Positions 57,301 to 63,879 of a stretch of DNA of 64,000 bases are shown piece after piece. The DNA lies in the NCBI GenBank assembly GCA_964387285.1, contig CAYLWO010000018.1, positions 19,305-83,304 of the forward strand, given 5' to 3'. How positions within the stretch are numbered: the first letter of the stretch is position 1; each line of letters starts with the position of its first letter. A program made the position numbers and the translations under genes. The notes below the pieces were generated by a model that was not told where the DNA came from, did no database searches, and saw only the letters and a list, made by a program, of their open reading frames with translations. This DNA is from Anaerohabitans sp964387285. GTDB lineage: Bacteria > Zhuqueibacterota > Zhuqueibacteria > Residuimicrobiales > Residuimicrobiaceae.

Positions 57301-57948
57301 GTATTTGTTAAAGATAGCATTGATTCGCGTCCAGTTATATTCAGAATTTGTTCCTCCATTCCATTTGATTAAAAAATCGATATAATCCTTTTCTTTAAGG
57401 GACAATTCAATAAATGAATAATTCGCCGAATCCGAAGTAGATGAAACAAGGTCAGTAAAAATCACCGAGTCGTTTAAAGCGATGTAAACCACAACATTCA
57501 CACCACGTGAGTCGCCTCCGATAAAGGATGCATTCATTCGATAATGGCCTGATTCAGGACAAGTCCATCTTACCACAGGCAAACCATTCGAGTTGTTTTT
57601 TGCCCAAAGTCCGATACCGGCTTGTAAGCTCGGTCCCCCATGCCCTGCATTTCCCATGTACCATCCTGAACTTCCCCACCTTACACGGAAAAGATCGATT
57701 GTTTTGCTTTCTGCACTCCATTTTCTGCCATAAGACCAAACTCCATTTGGATTTTTAGAAGAAGAATATTCTGTTGCCATATCCCATGTTTTCTCAGATG
57801 GCGGCATATATGTGTTTGTTGCCGGTGCTTGGATTAAATCCATCTCCGTAAAGGTGGGAAATCCCGAGGATTGCAATTGTGTCTGCTGACCAATAGAGAT
57901 GGAAAAATAAATGTCAAATAAGAGCAAGGAGAAAAGTAACTTTTTCAT
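48313..57948 (-). CDS. Giant T9SS-secreted adhesin-like protein (cohesin, PPC repeats, CARDB array, Ca-binding repeats)
   Basis: 3211 residues in one frame. Order: signal peptide (1-20); a galactose-binding-like N-domain (about 30-215); a cohesin-type domain (about 217-350); four tandem about 109-residue PPC-like repeats (about 354-780); a fibronectin III-like domain (about 890-975); eight CARDB-type domains (about 985-1960, each beginning DL[VI]V...P..A.SG); a long Ig/beta-rich region; an about 12-unit DxDGDGIPN calcium-binding array (about 2670-2805); a DUF11-like and Ig domain; and a T9SS sorting domain (about 3106-3211, QNYPNPFNPST to LLLK). Two of the PPC repeats are almost identical in DNA. 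The architecture fits a stretched surface protein for attachment; the presence of a cohesin raises scaffold assembly with a dockerin partner. Ca2+ binding is expected. Confidence 0.9.
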   Translation of the reverse strand: MKKLLFSLLLFDIYFSISIGQQTQLQSSGFPTFTEMDLIQAPATNTYMPPSEKTWDMATEYSSSKNPNGVWSYGRKWSAESKTIDLFRVRWGSSGWYMGNAGHGGPSLQAGIGLWAKNNSNGLPVVRWTCPESGHYRMNASFIGGDSRGVNVVVYIALNDSVIFTDLVSSTSDSANYSFIELSLKEKDYIDFLIKWNGGTNSEYNWTRINAIFNKYATTCMAAIPDTFCVAGQIFRLPIKIYNADSLSRFNCRLHFNKNILQAQKIEKSDLTAYFSLADSLYSGQAAFSLNNAPEPFSGSGDLIYITFLVNPATMKGDTCSIAIDQIAVLDEKAQFIPVITRNGRFTVSDFKKEKISFGCFRQDTIKTPGAKKVYEFNGQANDKVTIRATELVGGNFDPKIELYDNNNKLLTQAWSGVQANVIDFALPAAGSYCIYISDENGVDKGSYWLSLECRQYSKSIAKPLSYGSYVQDTLKTPGAMRAYKFEGLADDKVTIRATELVGGNFDPKIELYDNNNKLLTQAWSGVQANVIDFALPAAGSYCIYISDENGVDKGSYWLSLECRQYSKSIAKPLSYGSYVQDTLKTPGAMSAYKFEGQANDKVTIRVTELVGGNFDPKIELYDDHNKLLTQAWSGVQANVIDFLLPAAGNYCIYVTDENGMDKGGYWFSLECRQYSKSIAKPLSYGSHVQDTLKTPGAMRVYKFEGQANDKVTIRVTELVGGNFDPKLELYDNNNRLLIQAWSGIQANVIDFLLPAAGSYCIYVTDENGMDKGGYWLKLIAPIPLVLEKSLQNQKLTGQGDENRYQIIINSLSSVIVLVQKTGEWNAIMRIKKGELPLLEPYLSTSGAGNLKLVFTAAKTDTYFIQLQSLSTGGQYSIVATTQDINTIYPAAPQNLVVKSSEQQNSLTWITDPTSDVLRYRIYRSTSSPANALYDSVAVNTNSYIDTRIEKGKTYFYRITAIDRKLNESLSSNETNSFIAHFADLIVSAVQTAPTAWSGQKMIVNWAVKNIGLDGTKTPDWHDRIYLSPHADFAAGDLIVLGTCSNFSYLNIGEAYKNMVEFTLPRGISGEYFIHVSTDVDEVLAEVNEQNNHVSSSAIQIKLTPPPDLRISSVTTPANAFSGETLRINWTVKNAGPGITEEVEWFDTVFLSKDETFDFIFTLRPGIIRVDELSLGTHRHAGALQSDSSYAASLDIALPQAIYGTYYLFVYTDIANEQFVAEDGQVYEYNQNMNNNRGRMIQITLAPPPDLVVTDIIAPDTASFGQLLNVQWTVQNQGPGAPFESGWNDQLYISPSDSFIAGSAISLGVFYHNAPLAPGASYTQLGTVKIPGGLAGRKFLYVKTDDDNRIFEHTFDNNNFLRKIGPITVNTPDFVVTSIKAPDDAGSGKPVEIAWTVQNQGKGTISDITWSDRIYLVREPTFDRALAIPLGIFARSGKVPPDSAYIERQSGSLPNGISGKYFIFIETDCNNVIYENLAENNNITLCAKPISVQLSPWPDLQVVDIQSATLLTAGERMTVTWTVQNIGNGDASTPAWTDRIMICSGTTFDPAKAILLASAGYAKPLGAGQSYTQSRTATLPTSYSGTYSIVVQTDIENSVYEHTDEANNTSQASQLYIRPYPPIDLTIAEFKPPKTGNSGQALALNWIVKNNGSGTTIISDWLDKVYLSPDLNLNPAADYLLLSCRHSGVLRPGESYTQATAVTLPDGLFGSFYVFLCSDADGQSTDANRSNNTMVSSIPLIVSLTPSPDLAVAQLVAPGQVRSGQPMLVKWSVLNKGPGVTTKSVWYEAIFLSADAKLDKGDMCIGTYKRNGALAADASYSDSLEVDIPVFASGAYFLIFNNDSRNDLYEHNGEDNNTAATGLAAIQSLPADLVVKDITVPANAIPGENATIQWTLQNQGEHRATGRLRDAVYISSDTTWQIDDPLLGVLDHSIDLLSGGSKIFKMSANLTKLYKVDDLGNITEPLPGVAPGAYHAIVRTDIRNNIRESDDSNNTLVSIDTMETDIPELKLGIPKKARLAKGEMRYYQIEAPANGKTMRIRFDSAEETAVNELYLRFADVPSRTEFDYKSDEPLKANQQITVPNQREGTYYLMVRNSAMKKDSLEFSLSANILEFGIESIDLHEGGQGGEVTIRIRGAEFTPNLAANLFNTETRLASKSIYWIDPTEVYATFDLKDMRIANYNMEIKQMEARIDFNTNAEPHYKFKIDSTISTLPNIFNVVPFNPSPMTMEINAPSQVRAGQKFEVLLQVSNQSNNDMPSPLLLLYGMPSIDAAINGTVSEYNNIYQILAISKQGPAGLLRPGESTTVPINIIAPVQMDTLHVTIIQASESKIPLDFAQEMINLGISENSVNWQSSVTFLNRALQNDWGKYQQLLSATATRLQREGVSDFNYEDLLIALLNEVDRDTTFIIKDKNLTHNPFNRGEDFIIHADDITQFSKVKTEWDCNPLLLLSLRDRLREFGSLLTQPPCFAVTAARHLSLFLDKNSAPQVYSNYSLVAGELRLHVGAKRSYAMVRYDAEEKHIKKQIEIDFKTGHPKSNIYFTDIQVGRPPDFYVALGPIQNAIPLIPPGSDLAFAFGGMRTPWEGNVYHINKEGEKCSKKGEKKVTYSATVEYLFNDLYDFHLGLSALDDAAANLNFCGWASTYLTYIHMSEKIKGDIIVDDEGCCENDTDCDGIPDDKDDDIDGDGKKNGDDDDVDGDGMPNGKDPDVDGDGIPNGKDPDIDGDRIPNGKDPDVDGDGILNGEDRDVDGDGIPNSEDDDIDGDGIANGSDSDMDGDGIPNDQDNDMDGDGIPNNQDPEPRGPGSRPGANIPIGQPRDPNDIWGPEGYGERRWITSTQTLSYTIHFENDPNQATAPAQIVRITQQLDSTLDARSFRLGSFGFGNSIFQVPENSAAYTKRLDFSDSLGLYVDVNAGIDVNTNNIFWTFTSIDPATGEVPAFAGFLKINDAFHHGEGFVNYSIRPKLNSCSGDIVHARASIIFDINAPIETPGIFNTIDAGVPHSLVTALTPVLNVKTFTLKWAGTDDADGSRIQSFKVFVSENGGPFELYEDTASDTSLVFSGDWGSTYRFYTIATDFAGNVEPIKNKADASITLDPRATTVASSEGVLPEKYALFQNYPNPFNPSTTFRFDLPSATHVKLSIYNILGQKIKTLLNRNMIAGFHSIQWNGTNDASEEVASGMYLYRLEAIVQNASSTNRFIQTKKLLLLK
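49550..49935 (-). repeat. Short-period tandem repeat encoding calcium-binding DxDGDGIPN units
   Basis: About ten units of 36 bp encode the 12-residue DxDGDGIPNGKDP-like motif (variants with N, E, D and S). This is the thrombospondin type 3/EF-like calcium repeat, and its DNA units vary mainly at third positions and at the Lys/Asp positions. Such arrays are prone to length change by slippage. Confidence 0.85.
55869..56838 (-). repeat. Tandem 327-bp repeats within the giant gene
   Basis: The PPC-like units are spaced exactly 327 bp (109 codons) apart. Two neighbouring units share an uninterrupted identical stretch of about 263 bp (56201-56463 and 56528-56790). The unit at about 55869-56084 is more diverged. 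Such identity implies recent duplication or ongoing recombination, and could mean assembly collapse of further copies. Confidence 0.85.
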
Positions 57949-57987
57949 TTTATTACTCCCATACTATCCTGATCTGTAGAAAAAAAA

Positions 57988-58021
57988 GCGTAATAAAAGT
58001 ATTCATTCACCTTTATTACGC
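57988..58021 (-). terminator. Rho-independent terminator-like hairpin
   Basis: On the minus strand the stem arms are GCGTAATAAA and TTTATTACGC (10 bp), separated by about 13 nt, and followed by a run of eight T. It lies 40-73 bp upstream of the giant gene and downstream of the PQQ relic, so it would end leftward transcription from the relic region. On the plus strand it is followed by CTTTTT, so it could also act in that direction. Confidence 0.6.
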
Positions 58022-58211
58022 CTTTTTCAGTTCATCTTTTGCTCATAAAAAAACACCCCTAAATTTCTATTTACATTTTAAACCAATCTAAATTTAAAAG
58101 CAAGTAATATATAAAAACATTAAAACAATTTCACTCTTCCAAATTGCTGCTTATTGTTAATCAAATTGCGCTCACTTTATGTTCCCCAGCGATTTTTCCT
58201 GTTCCACCCCC

Positions 58212-58600
58212 TCAAGAGAATCGTCCACTGTTTTTATTATCATGCCGAAAACGCGGCCAAGGTAAAACGGCGGCGTAACCCTGACTGGCGGTCAATACGG
58301 CATTAAACATACCGGTATAACCGGCCCCATATCCCATGCCGCCAATGTACACGGTGCCATCGGCGGCAATAGCAGGCGTACGTTGACCCATATCCCGTTT
58401 ATAGAAATTGGGGAAATCATAATCATTAAAAGTATACAGCTGGGCGCCGTTTGCCGAAAAGGCACTGACTTTTAATTTTGGATCCAACACATAGAGGTTG
58501 CCGTTCTGGCCGATGGCAGGAGAATAAGCGGGCTGACCCAGGTCGCGCGACCATTTTAAAGAACCATCGGGATTAAGCGCACACAAAGCCGGCAGCCCAG
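58212..58600 (-). pseudogene. PQQ-type propeller, C-terminal fragment
   Basis: About 128 codons encode two to three PQQ-propeller blades and the conserved tail: ALNPDGSLKWSRDLGQPAYS, NLYVLDPKLKV, TPAIAADGTVYIGG and then VLPWPRFRHDNKNSG. The longer open frame to 58682 begins with 25 or so residues lacking similarity, and its ATG overlaps the end of a decayed T9SS domain, so the real 5' part is missing. The same tail is found in the deleted relic at 20536-20640. Confidence 0.75.
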
Positions 58601-58663
58601 CCCTGATCAGTGGATAAAAATCAACATGTAATTTATGCGATATAAAGTATTTCTTCTCGATTG

Positions 58664-58970
58664 CTATTTTACCAATATGCATTTTTTAATTATCTGCCGA
58701 TTTGCGCCGCGAATGATATAGAAATACACTCCGCTGCCGACTTGTTGACCGCGTTCCTCCCTTCCATCCCATACTATCTGATATTGACCGGTCGCATATC
58801 TTTTCTTTGCCAAGTGCCGAATACACCGGCCGTGAAGATTAAAGATAGAAAGATCAATCTCCGATTCAACTGGAACTGCAAACGTTATGACGGTTCAGTT
58901 GTTAAAGGGATTTGGATAATTTGCGTACAAAAAAAGCTGCGTTGGTTTTGGCAACAAACTCGAGGTCACT
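58664..58970 (-). pseudogene. Decayed T9SS sorting domain of a propeller protein
   Basis: Reading on the minus strand from about 58970, the codons give LPKPTQLFLYANYPNPFNN, a TGA stop, then TVITFAVPVESEIDLSIFNL and on to IKKCILVK and a TAG at 58664. This is clearly the same module as the C-terminus of the 20877-23327 protein (ANYPNPFNDRTMLSFDVPVE...FKKCLLVK), with an in-frame stop replacing the Asp/Arg position. The remainder of the gene is absent, and the inverted-repeat element at 58998 lies 28 bp upstream. Confidence 0.82.
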
Positions 58971-58997
58971 AAAGCGGATGATTTGTGCGGTAGTAGC

Positions 58998-59131
58998 GGG
59001 TCGGACCAAGACAACCTTTTGATATTTATAAATTAAAAGACCATGACCCATTTGGGGGGAAATCATGTTTATCCATGGACTGATCACTTGCTTATATTTA
59101 TATTTTTTAAATGCTTGTCTTGGTCCGACCC
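58998..59131. mobile_element. MITE-like inverted-repeat element, copy 2
   Basis: A 134-bp element with perfect 17-bp terminal inverted repeats (GGGTCGGACCAAGACAA at both ends in opposite orientation). It matches copy 1 at 43909-44043 along its length, including ATTTGGGGGG...ATCATG in the middle and a shared CGAAAACG on the right. It is joined directly to the 3' end of the desulfurase-SelD gene, and the reading frame continues for 15 codons into the element. No transposase lies nearby. Confidence 0.85.
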
Positions 59132-61303
59132 CGAAAACGAACCGATGATCGCTACCGGGCCACGGCAGACTGCCTGCAATTTTACCAGCAGCTTTTGTGC
59201 TGTATCAGCCGGCACAGCTAAAAGCAAACCGCCGGAGGTCTGGGCATCAGCCAGCAACAACCTGGCAATTTCCGGAACATCACTTGCGAATTCGACGTGC
59301 GCAGCAACATGACGCAGATTGGCCTGCGTGCCGCCCGGCACACTGCCTAACGCTGCCAAATCCCAGGCCTTTTCCAGCAGCGGCACATTTTCCCATTTTA
59401 CCTGGGCCTCCACTTTACTACCCCGGGTCATTTCGAGGAGATGGCCGAGTAAGCCAAAGCCGGTTACATCGGTACAGGCATGAATCACATGCTGCTGTGC
59501 GGCTTTTGCCGCCGCCTCATTCAGTTCGCTCATGACCTCGATGGCCGTATTCACATTTGCATTATCCAACAAACCCCTTTTCATGGCAGTTGAATAAATA
59601 CCGAGCCCAAGCGGTTTCGTCAGGATGAGCAGATCGCCTGGTTGAGCGCCCACATTGCGCCAAATTTTATCCGGATGGATTTGACCGGTGACCGCCAGGC
59701 CGAACTTTGGTTCCGGGTCCTCGATGCTGTGGCCGCCGACAATATCAATGCCGGCCTCATGTGCTTTGTCCGCCGCACCCTGGAGGATTTTTCCCAGGGA
59801 TTCCATCGACAGCCGGTTGCTGGGAAAAGCGACCAGATTGAGCGCAAAAAGCGGTTCACCGCCCATAGCATAGATATCGCTGAGCGCATTGGCTGCAGCA
59901 ATGGCCCCAAAATGATAGGGATCGTCGACTATCGGAGTAAAAAAATCGACTGTTTCTATGATGGCCAGTTGATCATTCAGGCGAAAGACCGCCGCATCAT
60001 CAGCGGTCTCTGTACCGACCAGCAGGTTTTTATTCGTTGGTTTAGGCAAGCGTTTGAGAATCTGTTCCAGGCTTGCCGGCTGCAACTTGCACGCGCAGCC
60101 GAGTCCATGGGTATAGTGCATGAGTTCGGTCGCCCGGCTGTCAGGAACCGCCGCTTGCACGGCCGCAACATGGCCACGCAATCCATCGACAACCTGGCAG
60201 ATGGCTTGCACCGCCTGATCGATCTCTTCATCGGTCGTCATTTTTCCCACAGAAAAACGGATAGTGCCCATGGCCCATTCCATCGGCACCTGCATGGCCT
60301 CAAGCACCGGTGAAATCGTGATGCTGTCGCTGTGGCATGCGGCACCCGCCGAAGCAGCCACTTGCTGCAATTGCGCAAGGATGGCGTTGGCCTCGAGGTT
60401 ATGAAAAGAAATGCTGAGGGTATTGGGCAATGACGCGTGGGGATGATTATTACACCGCAAATCATCCAGCCGGCTGAACAAGCCGTGCTCAAGTCGTTCA
60501 CGCAGCACAGCCAAACGGTTTGTATTGACGGCCAGATCGCGAAGCGCGATCCGGCATGCTGCTCCAAAGCCGACAATTTCCAGCACGTTCTCGGTGCCGG
60601 CACGAAGATTCCGTTCATGATTGGCGCCGTGCATCTGTTTTTCAAGAGTAATGCCGCGGCGGACGTACAACGCGCCAATGCCCTTGGGCGCATACAGTTT
60701 ATGCCCGGCAATGGATAAAAGATCAACGCCCAGTTCATTAGTGCGCACAGCGATTTTTCCTGCAGACTGTGCTGCATCGCAATGAAAAGCAACACCGGCT
60801 GCATAGGCGATCTCTGCCAGTTCAGCAATGGGTTCAATGGCGCCGACCTCATTGTTGGCATGCATCACGCTCACCAGCAGCGTATCCGGTTGCAGGGCAG
60901 CTCTGAGGTCTTTTGCCGATACCATGGCATAGCGGTCAACAGGCAGCAGGCTCACGGTAAAACCGCAAGTTGTCAGGTGTTCGGCCACCTCCCTGACTGC
61001 AGGGTGTTCCACCGCAGAGATGATCAGATGGCGGCCCTGGTGGCGATGGGCCAGACAGTAGCCTTTGATCGCAAGATTGTTGGCTTCAGATCCGCCACTG
61101 GTAAAGAATATTTCATCGGCGTGGCAACCGAGCAGGTCGGCGACCTGTTGACGCGCGATCTCGACCGCTTTTTTGCTCTGCAGTCCAAACCAGTGGGTGC
61201 TGGAAGGATTGCCAAAAACCGTAACCATATAAGGCAGCATGGCTGCGGTAACTTCAGGATCAATGGGTGTGGTGGCGTTATAGTCGAGATAAATTGGCAG
61301 CAT
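59084..61303 (-). CDS. Cysteine desulfurase (NifS-like) fused to selenide, water dikinase (SelD)
   Basis: 739 residues. Residues 1-385 are a NifS/IscS-type pyridoxal-phosphate enzyme: YLDYNATTPID at the start, HPA with His100, the PLP lysine in SIAGHKLYAPKG (Lys202), and the catalytic cysteine in SAGAACHSDS (Cys323). Residues about 395-720 are SelD: HGLGCACK with Cys403 and Lys406 as active-site residues, ADDAAVF, ANALSDIYAMGG, GHSIEDPEPKFGLAVTG and CTDVTGFGLLGHL. The fusion would deliver selenium from selenocysteine or cysteine-bound Se straight to SelD to make selenophosphate for selenocysteine or selenouridine. SelD uses Cys, not Sec, at its active site. The last 15 residues (GSDQDKHLKNINISK) and the stop codon come from the inverted-repeat element, replacing a short normal tail. 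No SelA/SelB is in the window. Confidence 0.94.
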   Translation of the reverse strand: MLPIYLDYNATTPIDPEVTAAMLPYMVTVFGNPSSTHWFGLQSKKAVEIARQQVADLLGCHADEIFFTSGGSEANNLAIKGYCLAHRHQGRHLIISAVEHPAVREVAEHLTTCGFTVSLLPVDRYAMVSAKDLRAALQPDTLLVSVMHANNEVGAIEPIAELAEIAYAAGVAFHCDAAQSAGKIAVRTNELGVDLLSIAGHKLYAPKGIGALYVRRGITLEKQMHGANHERNLRAGTENVLEIVGFGAACRIALRDLAVNTNRLAVLRERLEHGLFSRLDDLRCNNHPHASLPNTLSISFHNLEANAILAQLQQVAASAGAACHSDSITISPVLEAMQVPMEWAMGTIRFSVGKMTTDEEIDQAVQAICQVVDGLRGHVAAVQAAVPDSRATELMHYTHGLGCACKLQPASLEQILKRLPKPTNKNLLVGTETADDAAVFRLNDQLAIIETVDFFTPIVDDPYHFGAIAAANALSDIYAMGGEPLFALNLVAFPSNRLSMESLGKILQGAADKAHEAGIDIVGGHSIEDPEPKFGLAVTGQIHPDKIWRNVGAQPGDLLILTKPLGLGIYSTAMKRGLLDNANVNTAIEVMSELNEAAAKAAQQHVIHACTDVTGFGLLGHLLEMTRGSKVEAQVKWENVPLLEKAWDLAALGSVPGGTQANLRHVAAHVEFASDVPEIARLLLADAQTSGGLLLAVPADTAQKLLVKLQAVCRGPVAIIGSFSGSDQDKHLKNINISK

Positions 61304-61479
61304 GATGTTTTTCCGAAATCAATAACCGCTAGCGGTTGGTTATGTCTCACCGATAGTAAAAAAATATCGGCACATTTGCAAGCGAATTTCAGTTTGTTTT
61401 CCCCTCTGGAATTACTATTTTTACATAACGGATTGAAAATAATTTTCACCGACAACATCGTACTATTGGGTTCTCTCCC

Positions 61480-63879
61480 ATGATACCGTTCATAAAATGG
61501 TTTATTTTTCCCAGCCTCTTGATGTGTTTTACATCATCCCACTGCAGGGGTCAGGCAAAATGCCAAAAAGAGTTGAGCAAAGCCGAATGGATTTTTGACA
61601 ATAAACTGCTTCCGGCCAACGACAGTCTTTATTATCTGGACGATCCTGCACCGCATTTCCGCAGAGATTTTGCTTTGCCAAAGGTCGAAATCAAAAAGGC
61701 GCTGCTGCGCATCACCGCGGCAGGATACTATCGGGCATCCCTGAATGGCCAGCAAATCGGCGAATCCTCCCTGGAACCGTCCTGGACCGATTTTTCGAAG
61801 CGAATTTATTATAATGAATACGATGTCACCGGGTCTGTCAAGGAAGGTGATAATTGCCTGGGCGTCATTTTGGGCAATGGTTTTTATAATCCTCTGCCTC
61901 TGAATATGTGGGGCCATCTTAATTTGCGAAAACATCTCACACTCGGCAGACCCACATTCATAGCACGCTTGTTAATCACCTTTACAGACGGCCAGACGCA
62001 GGAAATTCTCACGGATTCAGGTTGGAAATATAACTATGGCGCCATTCGTCACAACAGCGTCTACATCGGCGTCCGCTATGACGCTGGTCACGAACTGCCG
62101 GCTTGGGACCAGGCAGGTTATGACGACCGGTTGTGGCAGCATGCAGTGGTACAAGAGGAGCTCAATGGGAAACTGCAAAAATCTTTTTCCCCTGGCATCA
62201 GGAACACCGATAAACTCACGCCGGTGTCAATCACCACAGACACATCGGGCGCATTTATCGTAGATATGGGTGAAAATTTCACCGGCGTATATGCCATAAA
62301 GTTTAAGGGCGAACCGGGCGATACGGTCAGATTACGCTTCGGTGAACGCATCTATCCGGATGGAACCTTGAACCCCATGACCTCGGTGTGCGGTCAGATT
62401 AAAAAGAAAGGCCATGGCGGTCCGGGCGCTCCGGATGTGGCCTGGCAAACCGATAGTTATATCTTTGGCAAATCCCGCGACGTCGTCTTTACGCCGGATT
62501 TTACTTTTCACACGTTCCGCTATATGGAAATATCCGGACTAAAATACAGACCGGAACTCGCCGACATTCGTGGTCTGGCGTTCAATACCGCTGTCGAACA
62601 GACCAATGAATTCGAGTGCTCTGCAGAATTATTGAACCGGATACAACGCATGGCCGTACGGACGTTCAAAAACAATTTGCTCAGCGTGCAATCCGATTGT
62701 CCCGCGCGTGAACGATTCGGCTATGGCGGCGATCTCAATGCGACGGCAGATGCCTATATCTGCAATTTCGATATGCATGCATTTTATCGCAAAACCGTAT
62801 ATGACTGGATCGACGCCATCAACGACAGCTGTTTTATCGACACTGCGCCTTTTGTGGGGCTTGCGTATTGCGGACTCGCCTGGGAATCAGCCTTTTTAAT
62901 AACGCAATATAAACTCTGGCTCTATTACAACGATACGGCCCTGGTCAAAGAAATGTATTCAGCCGATTTGCAATGGATGGATAAGGTGAAACGATTACAT
63001 CCTGACGCTATCGTTGACAAAGGCCTGGGCGATCACGAGGCTCTGGCGCCGACTCCCGTACAGGTCATCGGCTCGCTGCACTATCTGGAATGCAGCCGCA
63101 TCATGACGGCTTTTAGCCGTCTCATGGGCGATAAAAAAAATGAAAAAAAATTTACTAAACTGACCAAAGGATTGACGGCAAAAATAAAAAAACGTTTTTG
63201 GCAAACCAATTCCCACCTGCCCTGCAACAAACAAACGTTGTTCGCCGGACTGCTGTACCTGGATGTTTTAACCAATCAGGATAAAGTCAGCGCCCAGGAT
63301 TCATTGCGAATCGCGCTGGCGCAAGGACCTGACGGTCATTTTACCACAGGAATTTTTGGTACGAAATGGATTCTTTCAACGGCTCCAGTAAACCAGGTTT
63401 TTAATATAGTCAACAGCAGGCAATATCCGGGATGGGGTTATATGATCGATCGCGGCGCCACCACCATCTGGGAGACCTGGAAGGAAAGCGAAGATGTTTA
63501 TTCAAATTGTCATCCCATGTTCGGCAGCGTGTCCGAGTGGTTTTACAGTTGTCTCGCCGGCATCAGGCCGGATGCGGAAAATCCGGGATTCAAAAAATTC
63601 TTTCTCCGCCCGCAGTTGCCGTCCGGCCTGAATTATGTGCATTGCACGTATCAATGTCCTTACGGCAGCATCCATTGCCGTTGGGAAAAAACCGGTAATG
63701 CCGTTCAGTATCGGCTCTCCATTCCTCATGGAACTAGAGCACGGTTTGAGATCACGGTGCCGGAAAACAGTCGTGTGTCGATCGAGAATCCGCAACAACC
63801 CTATTTTTCGATCAAGGTCCATGGCCATGCATTCCAGAAAGAGCTCATGGCAGGGGAATACACTGTTATCGTCGATTGA
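61480..63879 (+). CDS. GH78-type alpha-L-rhamnosidase-like protein
   Basis: 799 residues with an N-terminal signal (MIPFIKWFIFPSLLMCFTSS). Layout fits bacterial rhamnosidases: N-terminal beta domain (about 40-160, GYYRASLNGQQIGESSLEPSWTDFSKRIYYNEYDVT), concanavalin-like domain (about 260-370), (alpha/alpha)6 barrel (about 375-700) and C-terminal beta domain. The signature region SDCPARERFGYGGDLNATAD carries the likely general acid, and the second conserved block reads TTIWETWKES...PMFGSVSEWFYSCLAGI. It would remove alpha-L-rhamnose from plant or algal polysaccharides in the periplasm. It starts 176 bp from the desulfurase-SelD gene and is divergent from it. A 3' region without genes follows to the window edge. 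Confidence 0.88.
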   Translation: MIPFIKWFIFPSLLMCFTSSHCRGQAKCQKELSKAEWIFDNKLLPANDSLYYLDDPAPHFRRDFALPKVEIKKALLRITAAGYYRASLNGQQIGESSLEPSWTDFSKRIYYNEYDVTGSVKEGDNCLGVILGNGFYNPLPLNMWGHLNLRKHLTLGRPTFIARLLITFTDGQTQEILTDSGWKYNYGAIRHNSVYIGVRYDAGHELPAWDQAGYDDRLWQHAVVQEELNGKLQKSFSPGIRNTDKLTPVSITTDTSGAFIVDMGENFTGVYAIKFKGEPGDTVRLRFGERIYPDGTLNPMTSVCGQIKKKGHGGPGAPDVAWQTDSYIFGKSRDVVFTPDFTFHTFRYMEISGLKYRPELADIRGLAFNTAVEQTNEFECSAELLNRIQRMAVRTFKNNLLSVQSDCPARERFGYGGDLNATADAYICNFDMHAFYRKTVYDWIDAINDSCFIDTAPFVGLAYCGLAWESAFLITQYKLWLYYNDTALVKEMYSADLQWMDKVKRLHPDAIVDKGLGDHEALAPTPVQVIGSLHYLECSRIMTAFSRLMGDKKNEKKFTKLTKGLTAKIKKRFWQTNSHLPCNKQTLFAGLLYLDVLTNQDKVSAQDSLRIALAQGPDGHFTTGIFGTKWILSTAPVNQVFNIVNSRQYPGWGYMIDRGATTIWETWKESEDVYSNCHPMFGSVSEWFYSCLAGIRPDAENPGFKKFFLRPQLPSGLNYVHCTYQCPYGSIHCRWEKTGNAVQYRLSIPHGTRARFEITVPENSRVSIENPQQPYFSIKVHGHAFQKELMAGEYTVIVD

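Noticed and set aside
58601..58682. Start of the PQQ protein at 58682
   Set aside because: The first residues lack similarity to propeller proteins and the ATG lies within the end of the decayed T9SS domain, so the protein is truncated rather than starting there.
58664..58970. In-frame TGA in the T9SS relic considered as a selenocysteine codon, given the SelD gene nearby
   Set aside because: The intact paralogue has an ordinary residue there, most of the gene is missing upstream, and no SECIS-like hairpin was evident, so a disabling stop is simpler.
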